Positions 23,263 through 34,787 of a stretch of DNA of 64,000 nt are shown piece by piece. Below the pieces are notes generated by a model. It was not told where the DNA came from. It saw only the letters and a program-made list of their open reading frames with translations, and searched no databases. How positions within the stretch are numbered: position 1 is the first letter of the stretch; each line of letters begins with the position of its first letter. The stretch covers positions 62,001 through 126,000 of the forward strand of contig JAJNNY010000002.1 of NCBI GenBank assembly GCA_022453515.1, given 5' to 3'. The DNA is from Astrocystis sublimbata. Its lineage: Eukaryota; Ascomycota; Sordariomycetes; Xylariales; Xylariaceae. A program made the translations under genes and the position numbers.

Positions 23263-24894
23263 ATGGCGCCTCATAGTCTAGGGGATGAAGGTCCTGCCGA
23301 CCTCGAACAGGAGCTGGGCGATGCTGAAATCCGGCCGCCATCTCCACCTCCAATGTCTGCGAAGCCCCCGCGACTACTCGTGGTCGGGGCCGGATCTCGC
23401 GGCCGCACGTACGCCAGGTGTTCGATCCAGTCGAGTAACGGTGTAATCGCCGCGGTGGCTGAGCCCGACCAGTATAAGCGTGAGGATTTCGGGAAGAAGT
23501 TCATATGGGGAAGGACGGCGTTGCCCGTGGAGGGATCGAGTTTCAACGATTGGGAAGAGTATGTGAGGTGGGAAACCAACCGTCGTCTGCGACAGGCAGC
23601 CGGAGAAGCCGTGCCAGAGGGCATCGACGCCGCCTTCATATGTGTGCGAGATGAGATGCATCGCGACGTGATTATGGCCCTCGCACCACTCGGTCTTCAC
23701 ATCATGTGCGAGAAGCCTCTGGCTACGACACTCGCGGATTGCACTAGCATATACAATGCTTTGACACCGCTCCAAACTTCCAAGGTGTTCTCCATCGGCC
23801 ATGTGATGCGCTACTCACCGCACAACATGATGCTGCGAAAACTGCTCCTGCAAGACAACGTGATTGGCGACATACTCAGCGTCCATCACACGGAGCCGGT
23901 GGGATATTGGCACTTTTCGCATAGTTACGTTCGTGGGAACTGGCGAAAGGAGTCTGTCACGGCCCCGTCGCTGCTCACCAAAAGCTGCCACGACATCGAC
24001 ATTCTTTTATGGCTCATGTGCTCGCCCGCACCTGGATCGGATGCGCCCGAGCATCTGCCGACATCTGTCGCCTCAACCGGCTCACTGCAATTCTTCAGAA
24101 ATAGCAGGAAACCAAAAGCGGCAGGTAACACGACCAACTGTCTCAACTGCCCCGTTGAGAAGGATTGCATTTACTCCAGCAAGAAAATCTACGTGGGCAA
24201 GCAACATTCAGGCGTTGAGACTGGCAACCTCAGGTGGCCTAACAGTATCGTTGTTCCAGACATCGAAAGTTGCGGCGGCGATATGGGCAAGGCGAAAGAG
24301 GTAATGCTTTCGGCGCTCGCTGAGGACTATGACAGCTCGACACCCCAAGACGTGATTGACGGCAGGAATTGGTTTGGCCGATGCGTCTTCGAGTCGGATA
24401 ACGACGTGTGCGATGAGCAGGTGGTGACCATGACGTGGGAAGATGATCCCCTGCCCAATTCTGGCGCGGCTGCAAACGACACTCTGGGTTCCCGAGGTGC
24501 GAAGCAGGCGACGTTCCATATGATTGCACAGACCAAGAAGCAATGCCAGAGATATACATACATCTATGGTACTGAGGGGGAGATCTTCGCCGATTCGTCG
24601 ACCATCACGATCGAGGATTTCCGAACAGGTCAGACGAAGACGTACAAGCCCAAGCTGGAAAGCCTGGGCCACGGGGGCGGCGACCACGGTCTGACGAGGC
24701 AATTTGTCCTCGCCGTCGACAGCGTCAAAAATGGCGGAGCGAGGGCAGAAGAAGCCCAGCGCGAGTTCATAGGGTGCAGTCTAGAGGAGATTATACGTAG
24801 CCACGCGATGGTTTTCGCTGCTGAGGAGGCGAGGAGGGATAGGAAGACTGTTGATTGGAAGACGTGGTGGCACAAGAACGTTGGCGTGATGTAA
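23263..24894 (+). CDS. Gfo/Idh/MocA family NAD(P)-dependent oxidoreductase
   Basis: This is a single-exon gene for 543 aa. A Pro-rich N-terminal tail precedes the Rossmann motif LLVVGAGSRGRTYA (about residues 38-51), then VAEPDQYKREDFGKKF. AFICVRDEMHRDVIMALAPLGLHIMCEKPLATT contains the family EKP motif with its catalytic-region lysine. The C-terminal alpha/beta domain follows, with LLTKSCHDIDILLWL. An unusual stretch, CLNCPVEKDC, places Cys at 293, 296 and 302 in a spacing that could bind metal. The predicted reaction is oxidation or reduction of a sugar, inositol or similar polyol; substrate cannot be read. At 543 aa it is longer than bacterial members (about 350), as in related fungal proteins. 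No signal peptide is visible, so it is probably cytosolic. Confidence 0.9.
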   Translation: MAPHSLGDEGPADLEQELGDAEIRPPSPPPMSAKPPRLLVVGAGSRGRTYARCSIQSSNGVIAAVAEPDQYKREDFGKKFIWGRTALPVEGSSFNDWEEYVRWETNRRLRQAAGEAVPEGIDAAFICVRDEMHRDVIMALAPLGLHIMCEKPLATTLADCTSIYNALTPLQTSKVFSIGHVMRYSPHNMMLRKLLLQDNVIGDILSVHHTEPVGYWHFSHSYVRGNWRKESVTAPSLLTKSCHDIDILLWLMCSPAPGSDAPEHLPTSVASTGSLQFFRNSRKPKAAGNTTNCLNCPVEKDCIYSSKKIYVGKQHSGVETGNLRWPNSIVVPDIESCGGDMGKAKEVMLSALAEDYDSSTPQDVIDGRNWFGRCVFESDNDVCDEQVVTMTWEDDPLPNSGAAANDTLGSRGAKQATFHMIAQTKKQCQRYTYIYGTEGEIFADSSTITIEDFRTGQTKTYKPKLESLGHGGGDHGLTRQFVLAVDSVKNGGARAEEAQREFIGCSLEEIIRSHAMVFAAEEARRDRKTVDWKTWWHKNVGVM

Positions 24895-26214
24895 GCACAC
24901 TCTGGCATGTCTGGCTCTGGACTTTGTGGCGCACACGTGCATCGCGGAGCGAATAGCGACAGTCACATTTCGGTGTTTTAAAAGTTGCTAGTGACTCTTA
25001 TACATAGCTTTTTGTACTGCCACTGGTCGCCGAGATGGGACCGTCCGAGACCCCTCGCAGGCGCCGACATGTGTGGATGTTATTCACACTTACACGCCAG
25101 CATCAGATAGAATTCGAATAATCATGAACCCATTGATTCAAGAGAGTTCCAGCATCATATGAGCCAGGCCATCTACCGATGCCTACAAGCTTGGCCATAT
25201 GTCCGTCCTACTAGGTAGGCTCATAGTCGATCTACTCCTGAAGGAAGAGGCTATGTACAAGAGTTTATCTTTGTTGGTTTGTCTGGGTGTTCGTTCCCTC
25301 ACTAATACTTTTCCATCCCACGCGTCACGTTCTATGAACGCACCTATCATCTTTGTCAAAAAACAAACGCACAACCCAAATATACTATCGCAAGGATCGC
25401 CTTGCTGTCCATCTCGATTTTATACGTTGGGATGCACATACTCCAGAGGGGCAGGTGGTAACAGATCGTCAGGCCGCTAGGAAACGCCACACACGTAACC
25501 TCATCTCCTGGGATGCCAGCGCCTCGGATTCTCGATAAAGCTTACTTGACTTCTTTCTAAAGTAGTTAGCACTCTGACGAGCATTGCACTAGTGCGTCCT
25601 GCTCGACTTACATACCCGCCGAGCCCGCTGTCGTGCCTGGCCAGAGGCAACTTGCTTGGCCAGCGCTTAGTATCGCAGCATGCTTTTGCTCTAACTGACT
25701 GGTGGAATAATTGCGTATTTTCACCTTGCAGTTGCTGGATGCCGCAAGAACACCTGAAAGCCGACTCTCGGATTCGACAATCCGAACACTCCATTCGGCA
25801 ATCTAAACACCTCCAGACTGATGGTTTCAGGTCAGATCTTCGGGACAACAGCCGGCAGCGCCGGGCGACAGCTCGCACAAGGACACCCGATGCCCTCATC
25901 ATCCTTCACGTGAAGCTCCCATCACGACAAATTTAGATGCTGATGCAACATGCGCCAATTGAGGACGGCACGCATCATGCGCGCCAATCTCACCATAGCC
26001 TGGATCTGTTCTTAGCTTGAAACGAAGAATGGACGGCTACCTTAAATATTACAATACCTTCCCTGTTGGGAAGCCGAGTGGCTTCGCAACTACAGTGGAT
26101 CATCGTCGACTTCCTATGCTTGTATATATAGGAGTAGTGCCTTCGGATGCCGTAGTGTGAATAGAACCAAGTCAATCAATCCGTGCACCCAGTTTTACGT
26201 ATCGACGTATCGAG
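24895..26214. other. spacer oxidoreductase/GH12
   Basis: This 1.3 kb region includes the GH12 promoter with its TATA box at 26123. Around 25760-25810 there is a short stretch of related CGGATTCGACAATC/CCATTCGGCAATC units. No gene is supported. Confidence 0.55.
26123..26130 (+). promoter_or_regulatory. TATA box of the GH12 gene
   Basis: TATATATA lies 85 bp upstream of the ATG at 26215, a normal distance for a strongly regulated fungal secreted-enzyme gene with a short leader. Inferred from sequence and position only. Confidence 0.55.
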
Positions 26215-27086
26215 ATGAAGTCTGTGTTCGCCTTTTCTTCGGCTTTGCTGTCGCTAGCCTGGGCGCAGGATCTCTGCGACCAATACAGCTACTACTCCTC
26301 AGGTGGCTACTACTTCAACAACAATGCCTGGGGCAAGGACTCTGGCACCGGTAACCAGTGCACACACGTCGATAAGCTCTTGAACCCAGGAGTCCAATGG
26401 CACTCGGAGTGGAATTGGTCTGGCGGCCAGAGTGAGGTCAAGTCTTATCCTTACTCCGGACGCGAGTTGGCGAGCAAGAAATTCGTCAGTGACATAGGAA
26501 GCATGCCGACGAAGGCAGAATGGCAATACGCTGGAGACAACATCCGCGCCGATATCGCCTACGACCTGTTTACGGCTGCTGACCCGAATCACGACAACAG
26601 CAGTGGCGACTATGAGCTGATGATCTGGTAAGCATGAGTCCTGCTTCGCTGTGTCGAACTCACCAATGCTTGACAGCGAATGCTCACCGCGATTGCAGGC
26701 TTGGAAAACGGGGTGACATCCAGCCCATTGGTAGCTCTACCGGGAATGTCAATGTAGCCGGACAAACTTGGGACCTGTGGGTTGGGTACAATGGGCCGAT
26801 GAAAGTCTTCAGCTTCGTTGCACCGAACGAGATCGCTACCTTCGAGTCCGATATTAAACCCTTCTTCACCCATGTCACCAACGCACAAGGCTTCCCAGCT
26901 TCATCTCAATACCTGACCAGTATGTATTGCCTCTTTTCCTTTGTTCATTAGGTAGTCTACAGAACTACATAGTAAGGTTCAAGCGAAACTGATACCGAAT
27001 CTACAGCCGTCCAATTTGGCACGGAACCATTTACTGGAAACAACGCGCGCTTCGATGTCTGGTACTGGTACGCCGAGATCAACTGA
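26215..27086 (+). CDS. secreted glycoside hydrolase family 12 (endoglucanase/xyloglucanase)
   Basis: This extracellular beta-1,4-glucanase of the GH12 jelly-roll family has 237 aa in three exons: 26215-26627, 26699-26919 and 27007-27086 (introns 71 and 87 nt). The signal peptide MKSVFAFSSALLSLAWA is followed by the mature enzyme QDLCDQYSYYSSGGYYFNNN. The nucleophile is Glu134 in YELMIWLGKRG, completed across the first splice. The acid/base is Glu218 in TVQFGTEPFTG, which lies in the small last exon. The protein ends FDVWYWYAEIN. Length and both catalytic residues fit an active enzyme acting on cellulose, beta-glucan or xyloglucan in plant cell walls. No carbohydrate-binding module is present. 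A TATA box lies 85 bp upstream. Confidence 0.95.
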
Positions 27087-27348
27087 TGGGCTCAAAGGTT
27101 CGCATGTTTTGAATTTCGGTACACCATCCTTATTCGTACTGCTCTTCGAGAAACAGATGATGACAAAAATGGTTTGGATACCAAGAAGCAGGTATATACT
27201 TAGCAACCTACTCTAGCCAGTGTGGCCGCCAATACCATAACACTCCATCCAGTACATTTACTATTATATAGTCATGCAACTAGTTAGTATTAGACCGACT
27301 AGCGAGCTGAACAATGATATATAGTTCAATAGCTGGGCTTGCTATCAA

Positions 27349-27452
27349 TCCGAATTGGTGTAGTGGCTAACATATGTCGCTCTCAACTTTCTCTGCCTCC
27401 GCAGCTGAAGTGAAGTCCCGACATGCCCGGGGTTCGATTCCCCGATTCGGAG
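27349..27452 (+). tRNA. tRNA-Glu (anticodon CUC) with intron
   Basis: The acceptor TCCGAAT pairs with ATTCGGA, discriminator G. The D-arm TGGTGTAGTGGCTAACA is typical of eukaryotic tRNA-Glu. Anticodon stem TGTCG/CGACA encloses CT-CTC-A, so the anticodon is CUC. A 32-nt intron (27386-27417) starts one base after the anticodon. The T-arm CGGGG TTCGATT CCCCG is perfect. TTTTG and TTTTTT follow within 20 bases as likely terminators. Confidence 0.9.
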
Positions 27453-27974
27453 TTACATTTTGCCCATTTTTTAAGCTTAACAACCGACCTAAGGCTGTTT
27501 ATTTAGGTTTAATTAACAAGATAGGATAGGATAGAAGTTTATTAACTAAAATTCTACCTATATCTATTAATAGTATTTTAAATAGGTAGAACCTTGTTCG
27601 GTTAAAATCATATTATCTTAATAATGAATTCGAGCTTTATTATCGCTTGACCCCGCGGGCCTACGTGTATGTACCACAAGGCTCGGGGGGAACCATCGGA
27701 AGCACCAGGTTGGCTCAGTGTCGATTATTTCAATCTGCGGGGAAAAAAAAACCCAAAACATCGATGCTTTATGGGGCAGCTGAGCCTACTAGATAGCAAA
27801 CAATATACAGGGTCAAACGCCGACCATATCTTGTGCCAGACCCGGAGCTTCGCCAATGCCAACAACGTCAAACAGTACTTATACGCTTTCATTTATCTGA
27901 ACCTGCTTTCTACATACCTCAATCGATTGCATTATCCCAAACCAATACTTGCTGTCTTGCTTAAATCGGGAACG
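27453..27974. other. AT-rich 3' flank of tRNA-Glu and CoA-transferase leader
   Basis: The stretch 27460-27640 is strongly AT-rich, with a (GATAG)3 run at 27520-27534 and inverted pairs such as TTCTACCTAT...ATAGGTAGAA that could form a hairpin. It may be a decayed, RIP-altered repeat. From about 27650 composition returns to normal. The open frame from 27669 to 27974 is in frame with the next gene but reads like untranslated leader. Confidence 0.45.
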
Positions 27975-30011
27975 ATGGGTGCCTCTACCGATTATTCCGT
28001 CCAACGAGAGGCCAAAGCTCTCCTTGAGGATGGCATACTGAACAATCCGCTGCAGAAAGGTCTTTCGGCCGATCTCAAGGACTTCGCCCGACTTGTTCAC
28101 TTCGAAGGCTCGAGCCGGCCTAGTATCCCGATAAACTGGCGTTTTGCTGAGAGCATCTCGGCACTCAAGGCCTTTGAGGCGACCATGTTGAATTTACTCG
28201 TGTCGCGCAAGTACAACGTCGAAGCATCAGAGGTTACCATTAACACGTATGTTCCAGGTTTTCCATGGCACAACTCCGAGACCGAGACCGAGACCTAAGC
28301 TGATCTTGGCACACAGTGACCATGCATCGTTGTTCATCATGAGCCCTATGGTGTCCAAGTGGCTCGACAAGGGACAGCCGTCACGGATAGACCACTTTCA
28401 TCCGGAAATGAGGCGGCTTTTCCCCGACACTGATCTCCATCGTTTTTCGAAAGGGCTGCACCGAACATTGGCAACGAACATATACAAGACAAAAGATGGG
28501 AGATGCTATCATACCCATGGTACGTACATTGACCTCTTACTCGCGAAGAAATCATGTAAACGAACATTTTATTCATCGCCATCCATGCAGGGAGTATGAA
28601 TCCTGACCACACCTTGACCGCATTGGGCCTACCGCTGTTTGGAAACGACAACGATACATACGACGGCGTAGTACAAACCATCCAAGACAAGGTTTTACAG
28701 TTTGACTCCGCAGAACTCGACGAGCTTATGAACCAGCAGTATAAACAAAGTGGAACAATTGCGTGGACTTCAGAAGAATATCTCGCTAGTGAGCATGGCC
28801 AGGCGAACAAGCACGTCGGACTCTACGAGATCTCCAAGACTGGCTCCCAGCCGGCATCCTGGTGGCCTACGAACAACAGCCATTTGTCTTCTCCCAAGAG
28901 ACCCTTGGCTGGTCTTAAAGTTGTTGACCTCAGTCGGGTCATAGCTGGCCCTGCCATCGGGCGCAGTCTTGCAGAGATGGGTGCTAGTGTAATGCGTATT
29001 ACATCCCCACTGACAACTGATCTGTCCGTCTTGCACCAGGACCTCAATTGGGGAAAGTGGAACGCCTCTTTACACCTCAAAGATGAAGGTGACAAGGAGA
29101 AGTTGAGGGCACTGATAAGGGAGGCGGACGTCGTTGTCGACGGGTATCGACCAGGGGTCATGGATCGTCTCGGTTTTAGCCGAGAGGCTGTCCTCGATCT
29201 AGTCAAAGACCGGGCGCGTGGGATCATTCACGTCCGCGAGAACTGCTATGGCTGGCATGGTCCCTGGAGCCACCGAAGCGGTTGGCAGCAAATTAGTGAT
29301 GCGGTCAGTCTACATACGACTACAGCTTAATCTCTTTTTCGTGATCTAATTGTTCTCAACTAGTGCTGCGGCGTGTCTCGGGCCTACGCGAAAGCGATGA
29401 ACAATGATGAGTCCGAGGCTGTGACTCCGGTCTTTCCAAACTCTGATTACTGGTCAGTGCAAGTCCCCGGGACGAAGAATAACTTCTGCTGATCGTTTGC
29501 AAGTACTGGTGTCATTGGGAGCACTGCGGTCTTGGAGGCACTGATCAAGCGCGCGGAAGATGGAGGTAGCTATGGTGTCGACGTAAGTGAAATCTAAAGC
29601 TGATTGTTCCTCATGCAGGTACTAAACATATCTCTCTCATTATAGGTCTCGCTGAATTATTACTCACAATGGCTGGTACGGGACTGTGGAAGCTATAGCA
29701 ACGAAGTATGGCAGGAGCTCTGGCAAAGGCACAAATCACCTGCCTTCCGACATTACCATGCTATGTCATATCTCCTGCCAGCCATGATGAAGTTGCTCTC
29801 GGAGTATGACTCTGAGACGTTGTTCAACCCTACCTTTTTTCAACAGATGAAGGCTGAACATCTCGTGACAACCTTCATACGGCCTAAGCCCATCGCACAA
29901 TTTTCCAGTGGCCTAGAGCTCAAGTATCATGTGGGCACAAGAGGCAATGGTATTGACATACCTGTCTGGCCGAACGATCTCACAGTGGAAGTGATTACAG
30001 GGAACAATTGA
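27975..30011 (+). CDS. CoA-transferase family III (CaiB/BaiF) protein
   Basis: Six exons (27975-28246, 28317-28519, 28591-29303, 29364-29452, 29504-29582 and 29646-30011; introns 51-71 nt) give 573 aa with every phase matching. The family core is PLAGLKVVDLSRVIAGPAIGR, SLAEMGASVMRI, DLNWGKWNASLHL, ADVVVDGYRPGVMDRLGF and a late GVDVSLNYYSQWLV. The N-terminal ~180 residues are a fungal-type extension. Family members move CoA between carboxylic acids through an aspartyl-CoA thioester. In formyl-CoA transferase that Asp follows the VDVS-type strand; here the stretch has no acidic residue there, so activity is uncertain. The start is set at MGASTDYSVQREAKALL; an in-frame ATG at 27669 is judged to be leader. 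The protein is probably cytosolic or peroxisomal; no targeting signal is obvious. Confidence 0.85.
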
Positions 30012-30464
30012 TCACCATTGTCCTTAGCTCCAGCATTAGTGGCATGTTTCACGATATTTACAACGTAGTCTACATTCCTTGAACTCATCGACATCTATCA
30101 CATCAACAGTCTATGTCAAGATCTCGCTTTGGTGTTCCAAAAACAGGCGACAATACCGGGAGAAATAACTTGGGGGCCCTCAACTTCATTTCATCACGCC
30201 TTCATTCTTTATCTGTGTGTGGTAACTCGATACTAATTAGATGAGAAAAGAATAGTTGATGTAGTAAATGGAAGGTGGATCTATTCCTCCTCGAAACTTA
30301 TGAATTTACTTTCTGCTTAAATGAACCATGGTTGGGCAGGGTTTTTCTACTCCCTAGGAGTTAATTGCAATAAGATAGTCAAGATCAGGATTATGCAACA
30401 AAACTTTTTGATGTTATTATCGGCGGCAATGCTACCAGATTCTTTCACTTCTTCGCGAGAAATA
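30012..30464. other. tail-to-tail spacer
   Basis: This 0.45 kb stretch lies between the convergent CoA-transferase and seven-helix membrane protein genes. Nothing is recognisable in it. Confidence 0.6.
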
Positions 30465-31937
30465 TTAGACAGGGGTATCATCCGTAATAACATAATCGTC
30501 ACGGTCGCTTCGGCTGACGCTTTTATCTTCTCTCGATTGTCTCGGGGTGCCCGACACGTAACATCTTGCGTGACTCGAAACCTTGTCGTCGCAATGCGAC
30601 TGAGAATTCGAGTCCTCAAAATCAACGCGGAATTCCCGCGTGGTATAGATGTCTCTTGAAGGACGGACGGATTCAATGCCATTGTTTGTTGTGGCGTTAA
30701 CTGTATAGGCTGTATCGGGCCTCGTTATATCATTGAACGCAATTTCGTCTGTATGAATGCCCGATTTGTGGTTCGCACTTCCGAGTCCAATGCTGTGCCA
30801 TCGATCCACAAATGACCTGCTTCGTCGAAATTTCCTGCTGTCGCTGCTGGTGGTAGTGGTGGTGGACCCGAAGAACTCTTGGTTGTCTCTGCTTCTTGCG
30901 ATGCGCCCTATGAGGTCGGCCATTGATAATTCGATGTTAAGTTTCACGATGTATGCTAAAGGGTGAAACTGCATGTAACTGAATCGACTGATTAGTTTCA
31001 ACACGAAGGCTTTTTCCATTCAAGTCATCATTGTTTGATACGACAAAGCAGAAGAATGCCTACTCACACGAACGTATTCGGCAAGCTCATCATGGTAATG
31101 ATGAGAAGATCCATACTTAGAGAGAACCCAATGATGAACATGTTGAAACGAACCAAGCCTTGATACTTGGTCAGGCCATTTCGTACCAGTCCAAGTTGGA
31201 CTACTCGTATGAAGTAGATATTGAGGAAGGCGTCCGTAAACATGTATATAACCTTTTCACATCGATCCCACCATTCGTTGACGTGTATGTAACTCGGAGC
31301 AATCTGCATGCGCGCTGGGATCCAGATGTTGTAGACGGATACATTGACAAGGCAGATTAATATTGCCACTCCAATCTTCAGTTTCTGCATGAAGCATTTA
31401 TTTTGGGCAATGATACGGCAACGGTTGATGATGATCTGCAGCAAGAAATGGACTTGAAGTGCCCAAACCGTGACTTTCATCTTGATTAGTATAATAAGCA
31501 TATGAGACTCGTGGAAATGGGCTTACGGATAGAGAAATAGAAGCCGAAGCTAGATAGTGTCTGGTCAGCATCAACGACATCGTTTAAGGTGATGCTTGAA
31601 CGTACCATGGAGAGATCTTGCCCCTTAGATGCATGAAGCACATGACGCTGAAAACGAGACAGACAATAATCTCCCCCCACACCATCCGGATGTATACGTT
31701 GTGCAATACCATGCGACCTGTTCGCTTGTATGCTACCCAGGTCTGCCTCGTCGCAGTCCATGTTGTCAACAACCCGAAGCCTAGTGTAAACCCTAGTGCA
31801 ATCGAGGCGATGATTATATCGTTCTCGGTAACTGGTTGAAGCACGAACCAGGGAGGTAGATTGATCATCGTGCCGGCCGCGATCGTTTCGCGCGTTAGAG
31901 CAGATAAAACACTCGAATCAGCGTTGATATGTTGCAC
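30465..31937 (-). CDS. fungal seven-transmembrane integral membrane protein, uncharacterised
   Basis: Four exons, 31937-31606, 31549-31527 (only 23 nt), 31473-31068 and 30978-30465, encode 424 aa. The N-terminus carries two clear helices (DIIIASIALGFTLGFGLL and MVWGEIIVCLVFSVMCFM). The micro-exon supplies CFGFYFSI and the next splice gives LTVWALQVHFLLQIIINR, matching the pattern of a widespread Pezizomycotina membrane-protein family. Two to three more helices follow (IGVAILICLVNVSVYNIWI and FNMFIIGFSLSMDLLIITMM), then a conserved juxtamembrane VYMQFHPLAYIVKLNIELSMADLI and a hydrophilic Ser/Thr/Asp-rich tail of about 130 residues. The architecture is receptor-like, but no ligand or partner is known to me. 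The membrane topology is well supported; function is not assigned. Confidence 0.8.
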
Positions 31938-34787
31938 TTTCAGCGGGGTAGTGTGAGCGACATCGAAGTATCAGCCAATGTTTTAGAGCCTCGACTCTAT
32001 ACTGACGATTGCTACCCGCCTTATGACGAGATGACACTCGATGTGGGGTCGGTAGAGCTAGAGGTGTAGATCAAAAGCTGCATATATCGTGCTGGGAGAT
32101 GCGAGACGAATCTCTTTTTATACTTGACTTGGGGTCAGACTGAGGTGGCAACTTGCACAAGTCCGATTATGGGAAACAGCACATCGGCAAGATCTAGCAT
32201 TAACTGCTCCAAAATCTCGCGGGATCGTTAGAAGGTCTGATAGAAGCCTGATAGAAGGTCTGATGGTACCTTTCAATGTTGATTCCACAATTTTCGTACG
32301 AGTCAGGACCGTGATCGGAAATGCTAGTCAAGGCGAGCGAACTTTAATTACGAGTCCAAGTAAGTCACTATAGAGGGGTGGCAATTGGCCCCCATTGTCC
32401 AGCTCAGCTAATGGAACATCAGTCAGGCTCATACCAGATGATTCGAAGCAGGTTATTCTTGCTCAATTCAATTTGGTAGCTTCAAGGGTGTAGTTTGCTT
32501 TGCAACCCACCCCGTTCCACAGACTATAAGGTCTCCAGAAAGTCTAGGCCTGTCAGTACCCCAGCGCAACCGAACTAGACGCCAAAACAGTTCCCGCTGA
32601 CGGACCGTATTTCGAAGGGCATGTAATCCAAGGTAAGCCCTTGGGGGACAGGACGGGGCTAATTCTAGCTACATACTTAGGTAGTCGGCCCTTAGTCGTC
32701 GGCTAGGTTGGGGTTATACCCCACGAAGTCCTAAAGCAATTGAGCTTTCGGGCTCGAGTGTCGCCACTGACCTTGGGAATGTTTGGGCAAATTTATGATG
32801 TCAAACGTTCAATATTTAAGAAGGATAGACGGAGATTCGAAGAACTAGCGGGGGGCATCAGCTGGAGTTACTAGTCATTGACGTCTCCAGTCAAGACGTC
32901 GGACTGTCATCTACTGGTTATAATCTTCTTGGTTTTCGTAATCAGTTACATTTCATAACACGCTCGTTCTTCATATGAAATCATGTTCTGCTGTCTTAAC
33001 TTCTTCAAGTCTAAGGCACGAATCATTCATCGTCGGGCCAGCAAAGCGGGAGTTGAATTGCATAGCGAGGACTGTGGAAACGTCGCAACAATGCGTGATT
33101 GAAGGCAATGATAGCATATAGCTAGGGAAGTTTCTTCAGAGCTATATCCATGAAGCTTGTCAGCTAATGTCTTTAGCTTCAGGCCGAGAGGTTTCGACTT
33201 CCTCTAATGTATGGTTGCTTACGCGGGGAGGCTAAACCGCCCCCTCCTGCAGGTTCTCTTTGTTCCCACAGAACGGCACTTATACCACATTCAGTCATCT
33301 CTGCAAAGCAATGGGTGAGCTTATGCCAAGGAATAGGCCGAAAGGTGTATATTGGATTGCATATGATAGACACATGACGGGCGCATGAATCAGGAGCCGA
33401 AGCCTGGATGAGACTACCGACATGTTTTACCTAATACTTGAATGCTATGTCCCGACAGCGGCCTGACTCTATGCCACCGGCTAACTATATTTCCCTGGAT
33501 TCCTTGCCGATGGTTGCAACGTGATATAAGGCGAGCGATAGGTATCTGGATAGGATAGCTGATGGGCAAGCACTGCTGAAGTGAACCAAACAACGTACCT
33601 ACATCTCATACGTTGCCTAAAAGAGGGCAACGTATAACTGCACATATAAGGCGATCGATTAATCATCATATCGAGGCAAGCAATGATTTATACCGGGCCG
33701 GATTAGCCTGCCGGAGTACATGCCTATGTAACACAAGCTTCTGCAGAGCGTGGTCTGCTTCCAATACGTCCACATTGACTACTAAATTTTCCCTTTTTTT
33801 TGTATGATCAACACAAAGGAATCTATGACATGCCCGCAAGACTCGTAAAACTTTTTCCCAGATCTGAATCGTACCATACGGCTGGGACATCATTCCTTTG
33901 TCGGTGTGTAATAAGAGCGAGCAAACCGAATTTTCCGCCGTATAGCAAGCTTAAACGAGAATCTAGATTCAGAGCAGTCTAAAGTTCATAACGCTCGTTT
34001 CCTGTGCACTACATAATAGCATCATTATCAAGTCCCAGGAACGTACCTTTAAATAAAATGATGACCAGCGAGACCAAATGGCCAGGGCTCCCATCACTGG
34101 ATCGGAATAGGTGACTTTTTAGTGAACTTCCACGATCACAGTCGAACATGGTGAACAACTAATTATGCCGCTATGAGCTGTTGATCACGCTGTTTGATTT
34201 TCATGACTATTCTCTAAGGTGAAAAGACTTTCGGCTAAATGGCATATGTGATGAAAATGTATTGACTTTAAGCTTTTGGTAGCGAAACTGCCAAGGTGAA
34301 CGTGTCGTGATTTCGAATAGCTATGGAACAAAACAAAAGCATGTGATATTGACATTTCAATTTGTATTGATCAAACCCCAGACCGCAGATTGTCTGAAGC
34401 GTACTACAAACTTGTATGATAGTAGTTCGTATTGGAGTATTATGATCGGATTGAGCGTGTTTCCGTTCATGTATTATCCGCAACGTCTTGGTGGAGGAAC
34501 AGGCAAAGCCGATCCTAAGCTCCCTGACAGGCCTAGGTACCCTCGCCAGCCAGCGTCATGTTGTGAAACCATAAATGTCAATGTTGCTGTCTTAAAAGCC
34601 AGGAGGTCAAAGAACAAAGAAGGAAATTCTAACACAATTGACTACAACTACACTGGTACCGAGAATCAACTAAGCTATAGCGCCTCATGTGCTGCCACCG
34701 GGGTGACAAATGCTGTGGATCTGGCGTGTAAAGGGACTGATAACTATTATAAGCAGAATAATTCGCAACTCTCCCATCGCCCAACCT
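31938..34787. other. 2.8 kb gene-poor spacer
   Basis: The stretch lies between the 5' end of the seven-helix gene and the 3' end of the acyltransferase gene. It holds a three-copy short tandem repeat at 32231-32265 and scattered AT-rich runs. An open frame at 34307-34831 overlaps the acyltransferase 3' end antisense and has no recognisable features. I see no supported gene. Confidence 0.55.
32231..32265. repeat. GAAGSCTGATA short tandem repeat, three copies
   Basis: GAAGGTCTGATA, GAAGCCTGATA and GAAGGTCTGATG follow one another directly (11-12 bp units). Confidence 0.7.
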
